A stretch of 64,000 nt of DNA from Sequoia sempervirens (Eukaryota > Streptophyta > Pinopsida > Cupressales > Cupressaceae): positions 223,051,353-223,115,352 of the forward strand of contig VDFB02373365.1 of NCBI GenBank assembly GCA_007258455.2, written 5' to 3'. The position numbers were made by a program, and so were the translations under genes. Below, piece after piece: positions 59,554 to 64,000 of the stretch. Positions within the stretch are counted from its first letter, which is position 1. Each line of letters starts with the position of its first letter. Under the pieces are notes generated by a model. It saw only the letters and a program-made list of their open reading frames with translations, had not been told where the DNA came from and searched no databases.

Positions 59554-59897
59554 TGTTAAGAAATAACTTGCATAGTAGAAGAATATGATATGAAATATGC
59601 TGCAAATACTTGATAATAACTGAGAATAACAAGCCACTTTGAGGGGGAAAACTCCAAATATCTCTAATGAGAACACACTTCACACTTGATGATGAAATAA
59701 GACTCACAACCTCCTATATATACCTATTTATGCCAAGGATATCACCTAGGCCAACTTAGACACACCTATATAAGACTTAGGCCGACCTAAACAACTAAAT
59801 AACAATATACTAATGATAATATGACTTAATAGAGAGTTAAGATAGCCACAAGCCGACTATTCATAACCCGATGTACAATAATATTAAGGGCGTAGCA
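59554..59897 (-). repeat. Gypsy 5' LTR
   Basis: 344 bp, about 98% identical to the partner at 54482, and followed on the right by the target-site duplicate ACATT. Confidence 0.97.
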
Positions 59898-60464
59898 ACA
59901 TTGCTCCCAGACCATAGAAAAAACCACTGAAAAACTGGCTCACACACTGGTGAATATATCTCACTTTGCACAACGATCCAAAGACCCAAATTCTGGATAT
60001 AGCAACTAATGACAGCCTTGAACAACATGTCAAATCCACATAGGCATAGCATCAACATAGAAGAAACGTAGAGAACATCCCATAGCACATTTTGAACACT
60101 TACACAACATTGTTTTCTCTGTTTATCAAATTTTCTCAAAAGCACTTAGAAACCAAGTACCAGAGACATCATCTCATCACATTAATTCATTCCAACACAT
60201 CTCTAGACACTGCAACATAAAGATAGCTCCATGTACTCACAACATTTCCTCAATATCTCCACTATACATGCACAACCTTTTTTCCTCTTTTTCACAAATT
60301 TCTCAATATCCTCAACAACTTCATCATGCAACAAACTTCCTCAACACACAGTTGACATCAATGACAACACTAGCATGTTGACATCAATGACAACATCATC
60401 CTGATGACATCAATGAAAACACCAACCTATTGACATCAATGACAACACCTTCATACTTGCAACA
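59898..60464 (-). repeat. Copia 3' LTR, inner part
   Basis: Resumes the LTR interrupted at 54481. It contains repeated TTGACATCAATGACAACA words (about 60352-60450) and ends CATACTTGCAACA at 60464. On the minus strand AAAGAGGAAGAT lies just inside, a likely polypurine tract. Confidence 0.8.
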
Positions 60465-60960
60465 ATCTTCCTCTTTGTCATTGATGGCAACACATGATGT
60501 GAAAAACCATCAAAGACAACACAACAACTATGAACACACTTTCTTATGTTTTTTTTTAATTTTTATCTCCTAAGCTATGTAGATAAACTTTTTCACGTGA
60601 TTCTTTCTCCCCCTTTTACATCAATGGAAAATGATAAAGTATTTTGCATTGTTCTTCCCCTTTGACACTAAACCAAGATACTTTCTATAAATACTCCCCC
60701 TTAGGAGTACACCCAACCAAATCAACAACTTTGCAACAATGACAACATTCTTTACTGCAAAAATGGTACTACATGACATTACCTACTCCTCCTGAGAGGT
60801 AGCCACCAACATCAATCCAAAAAAGAGATGAATCCATACATCCACTGGACTGATGCATCTCCATATGTATCTAGTTCAAAGGAGGGGCAGTAACCCCCAA
60901 CTTCTCCTGAAGATACTCAAAAGTATCCTTAGGAAGAGCCTTAGTAAATATGTCAACAAT

Positions 60961-61530
60961 CTAATCCATTGTAGGTAGATATTCAAGCTTCACCTCATTC
61001 TCCATAACCTTCTCTCTCATAAAGTGATACCTGATTGATATATGATTTTTCCTTGAATGCATCACTAGATTCTTTGAAATGTTAATTTCACTTGTATTAT
61101 CACAAAAGATAGATATAGGCTTATCATACACTACTCTAATATCCTTCAATGTTTGTCTCATCCATAATACTTGTGTGCAACAAGATGTTGTTGCAATATA
61201 CTCAGCCTCTATAGTGGATAAGGAAATTGAATCTTTTTTCTTGCTTAACCATGACACCAATCTATATCCAAGAAAGAATGCACCACCACTTGTACTTTTC
61301 CTATCATCGACGCAACCAAGCCAATCTGTATCTATGTAAGCACTTCATGTGAAATCAATATCCTTAGGATACCATAAGCCATAATCCAGAGTGCCTTTTA
61401 AATTTCTGAATATCCTCTTCACTACTGCAACATGTGTCTCTTTAGGACCCTCTTGAAATCTAGCCACAAGACAAATTGCATGCATGATATCCAGTCTAGT
61501 AGCAGTTAGACATAACAGTTCATCAATCAT
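60961..61530 (-). pseudogene. Copia RNase H region
   Basis: Minus strand: LLCLTATRLDIMHAICLVAR and THVAVVKRIFRNLKGTLDYG (61345-61530), then GGAFFLGYRLVSWLSKKKDS, TIEAEYIATTSCCTQVLWMR, PISIFCDNTSEINISKNLVM and HSRKNHISIRYHFMREKV. These are the standard copia RT-RNase H connection and RNase H motifs, including E of EAEY and D of CDN. A break at about 61340 separates the two parts. Confidence 0.92.
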
Positions 61531-61708
61531 AGATCTGTACTTTCTCTATTAAGCCTTAGGTGAATCATCATCTTTGCTTAATTTGAAACCAATAACCATA
61601 GGAGTGCATATCAATTTGGAGTCTTCCATTCCAAAATTCTTCAACATTTCTTTGACATAATTTTATTATGAAATGAAAATGCCTTTATTTGTTTGATTTA
61701 TTTGTAAC

Positions 61709-62530
61709 CTAAGGAAAAAAATTCATCTCCCCAAACATTGACATCTCAAATTCTTTTTGCATCTCTTCTACAAATTTCTTACACATAGCTTCATTGCCTC
61801 CAAATATAATATTATCCACATACACAACCACTATCAAGATTTTATCTTCCTCAATTTTTAAGTAAAGATTACTATCTACGATGCCTTTACTAAATCCTTG
61901 TTGTATCAAATATTTGTCGAATCTTGCATACCAAGCTCTAGGAGCTTGCTTCAATCCATATAATTCCTTTTTCAATTTACACACCATATCTGGTTGATTT
62001 GACAAGTAAAATCCTTCCATTTGTCCCATGTAAGCCTCTTCTTCCAATTCACCATTTAGAAAACAAACTTCACATCCATCTAATAAACTTTAAAGTCCTT
62101 GTATGCTTCAAATGCCAAAAAAATTATGATAGCTTCCATCCTAGCCTCCAGAGAAAATGTTTCTTCAAAGTCTATTCCTTTCACTTGTGAGTCCCTTACA
62201 CACAAGTCTTGCTTTATTTCTTACCACTTCTCCATTCTCATTCAGTTTATTTCTGAATACCCACTTAGTTCTAATTATGTTCTTTTTTGTCGGTCTAGGA
62301 ACCAATTCCCAAGACAAATTTTTCTCAATTTGCATAAGTTCTTCTTCCATTGTCTTAATCCATTGTTCATCTTTGCATGCTTCACTCACTGTTTTAGGTT
62401 CAACTTTAGAAAGTAAACACAGATTCACCTCAACTTCAGAAACTTTGCTTCTCTTCAATACTCCTTTCCTCTTGTCTCCAATGATTTGTTCCTCATAATG
62501 ATTCTTTTGATAAAGATGTTTTAGTTGTAC
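61709..62530 (-). pseudogene. Copia reverse transcriptase
   Basis: Minus strand: QWIKTMEEELMQIEKNLSWE, KNIIRTKWVFRNKLNENGEV and VRNKARLVCKG (62165-62533) begin RT. YMGQMEGFYLSNQPDMVCKL and KKELYGLKQAPRAWYARFDK follow after a frameshift. The active site YVDD has become YVDN (VVVYVDNIIFGG, about 61810), so a catalytic Asp is missing. Non-functional. Confidence 0.93.
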
Positions 62531-63131
62531 CATTTTTCAAACCAAGTTTTCTCATTTCAAATGAAGTTAGTGTACCAATCAACTGATCTCTAGAATAAGT
62601 ATTAAAACTTGTAACTTCCTCTATGATAGATACCTTTTCACTATATGAATCAACAAGAGTTCTGAGAACTTTCTTTACCACCCTAGGTTCTTTGACTTGT
62701 GCACCGAGACCTCTCATAGCACTTACCAGCTCATCAACTCTTTGCATGTAGATTGTAATTGTTTCATCTTCAGACATTCATATGGTCTCAAATTGTACCT
62801 TCAAATTCTACAGCTTTGCTTGTTTAACCTTATCATCTCCTTCATAAATGCTTTCAATCTGATCCCAAACTTCTTTAGTAGTCTTGAGATTCATAACTTA
62901 TACTAATTCAAAATTTGAAAGACTATTCACAATGATAAATATTGCCTTAGCATTTATCTCATGTGCCTTGAGTTCATCACTTGTGCTTGGACCATTTGCA
63001 GGTGCAATATATTGATTCTTTATAGCCTTTTCAATCTCATACCCATGAGATGCCAAATATCCTTCCATCTTTGTCTTTCAGAATGCATAGTCTATTCCAT
63101 CAAATCTAGGGAAATGCAACTTGTTTTCCAT
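62510..63131 (-). pseudogene. Copia gag, joined directly to RT
   Basis: Minus strand from ATG at 63131: MENKLHFPRFDGIDYAF, MEGYLASHGYEIEKAIKNQY, KAIFIIVNSLSNFELV, KEVWDQIESIYEGDDKVKQA, ITIYMQRVDELVSAMRGLGA and SRDQLIGTLTSFEMRKLG. This is UBN2-type gag with four or so stops. Instead of the expected zinc knuckle, protease and integrase, the sequence runs within a few codons into the lead-in of RT near 62510. A deletion removed the middle of the polyprotein. Confidence 0.88.
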
Positions 63132-63176
63132 CCTAGATCTACCTTAAGTGGTTAATCTCTTCCCCAAGGAACCTTT

Positions 63177-63187
63177 CTCTGATACCA
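63177..63187 (-). other. Copia primer-binding site
   Basis: TGGTATCAGAG on the minus strand, two bases from the LTR end at 63190; initiator tRNA-Met type. Confidence 0.92.
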
Positions 63188-63189
63188 AT

Positions 63190-64000
63190 TGTTGAATGAA
63201 AAAGAAAATTAAGAGGGGGGTGAATCAGTTGTAGCAAATTAAAACATCAAAAACCTCAAAAGTAACCAGATCCACAAACATTCATTAAACCCTTATTCTG
63301 TTAAAATGATTAATCATGAAATGCAGATAACAAAAACTAAAATAACAACACCATACACAAGAGAACGCCAAATTTATATGGAAAACCCAATGAGGGAAAA
63401 ACCATGGTGAGGATTAGCTCACAATATAAGTAATTGCAAAACTGATACAAGGGCTCACTGCTAGAATAGGACATACTGTCCAAAAGGGCTCACTGCCACA
63501 AAAATAAACAAAGGAGATAGAAGAGAAATGTTATACGGAGAACAACTTCTCAATGCAACAAGGAATCCACCAAAAATGCTCTAACACTTTTGCAGTCTTG
63601 CATGAAACATTGCGAATACCTTCAGCTCACTACATTCAAGAATCCAACACTTGAAGTTCGCACTGCTCTATTCAAATTTGCATCTATACTTCTATAATTC
63701 ACATCACATTCATCACTCACATCTATCTAGCATCAATCTTGCCTCTCTCTTGTATATTACAACAACACCACTCTTATTTATATCAACCTCAACCTTGAAA
63801 CCCTTCTCCAAGGTCGAAAACTATTTGTTACATTTAAACTTTTTTGATTAGGTCAGAACCTAAACATTCCCACGGTGGATAGGAATAAAGGCGACCCATA
63901 TAAATCCTTAATTAGGACCCAAATTAATCCTCACACACCTCAACACACTTTCATAAACTTCGCATGTAGTGTTAACACTAGGTTGACCAATACCTGTGCT
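63190..64000 (-). repeat. Copia 5' LTR, cut by the window end
   Basis: It starts TGTTGAATGAAAAAG and matches 53171-54000 nearly throughout, with scattered substitutions and a few small indels. Only the first ~810 bp of about 1.9 kb lie in the window. Confidence 0.93.

Larger units (their letters stand above)
54482..59897 (-). mobile_element. Complete chromovirus-type Ty3/gypsy element, nested in the copia LTR
   Basis: 5416 bp, with 344-bp LTRs at both ends (54482-54825 and 59554-59897), TG...CA termini and a perfect 5-bp target-site duplication ACATT (54477-54481 and 59898-59902). From the right on the minus strand: primer-binding site, gag with zinc knuckle, protease, RT, RNase H, integrase and a chromodomain-like C-terminus. 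The small size and short LTRs fit the Reina-like chromovirus clade, which is an inference. Frameshifts and stops in gag, RT and integrase make it non-autonomous now. The LTRs differ at about 7 substitutions and 2 indels (about 2%), so it inserted relatively recently compared with its neighbours. Confidence 0.95.
53171..64000 (-). mobile_element. Ty1/copia element, internally deleted and interrupted, runs past the window end
   Basis: On the minus strand: 5' LTR (63190 to beyond 64000), primer-binding site (63177-63187), gag (about 62510-63131), reverse transcriptase (61700-62530), RNase H (60961-61530), then the 3' LTR (60464 down to 59898, continuing 54481 to 53171). The internal part is only 2725 bp, because protease and integrase are absent between gag and RT. 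The 3' LTR is split by a 5.4-kb gypsy element. Terminal words TGTTG...CAACA frame the LTR. The target-site duplication cannot be checked because the right end is outside the window. Confidence 0.85.

Noticed and set aside
62099..62498. Plus-strand frames of 105 and 113 codons
   Set aside because: They are antisense to the copia RT start, whose minus-strand motifs are unambiguous.

Overview
The window looks like a piece of a very large, repeat-rich seed-plant nuclear genome, most likely a gymnosperm (conifer or relative). That is an inference. It rests on AT-rich DNA with almost no genes, many LTR retrotransposons of different ages nested in each other, plant telomere-type TTTAGGG tracts, PPR remnants and a plant family-1 glycosyltransferase. 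A run of exactly 100 N (43841-43940) marks an assembly gap.

Only one gene looks intact: a single-exon UDP-glycosyltransferase on the minus strand (24844-26319). It is visibly more GC-rich than its surroundings and keeps its catalytic residues and full PSPG box. Short tandem duplications and TGACG motifs lie on its 5' side.

Left of it, in order: a decayed plus-strand transposase-like gene with a recognisable 86-bp GT-AG intron (0.55-3.48 kb); a C-rich / G-rich / C-rich block of CCCCTTAA and telomere-like TTTAGGG minisatellites (3.8-7.03 kb); an inverted gypsy-LTR fragment (7.74-8.79 kb); an unrecognised decayed minus-strand multi-exon gene (9.2-11.2 kb); a second telomere-like tract and a CG-rich CGTACG-type repeat (12.5-13.4 kb); a dead L1-type LINE (13.6-18.06 kb); PPR pseudogene pieces (18.2-19.2 and 21.1 kb); a coiled-coil pseudogene (22.0-22.65 kb) and a TG/TA microsatellite with a hairpin.

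Right of the UGT come tandem repeats (26.9-27.4 kb), a long featureless AT-rich stretch, a diverged ~1.2-kb duplication (31.7-34.1 kb), a candidate solo LTR (34.94-36.10 kb), and a gypsy LTR with primer-binding site and decayed downstream ORFs (37.7-41.5 kb). After the gap lies a decayed CACTA (En/Spm) transposase with TNP2, DUF4218 and DUF4216-like parts and a 93-bp intron (44.5-47.9 kb).

The last 15 kb is a clear nested structure on the minus strand. An unrecognised ORF relic (48.94-49.72 kb) is cut by a copia fragment (gag plus LTR, 49.7-51.77 kb). Next is a copia element running from 53171 past the window end. It has lost its protease and integrase, so gag is followed directly by reverse transcriptase. 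Its 3' LTR is split by a complete chromovirus-type Ty3/gypsy element (54482-59897) with 344-bp LTRs and a perfect 5-bp target-site duplication. I found no intact novel system. The strongest leads are the two unrecognised gene relics and this datable nest.
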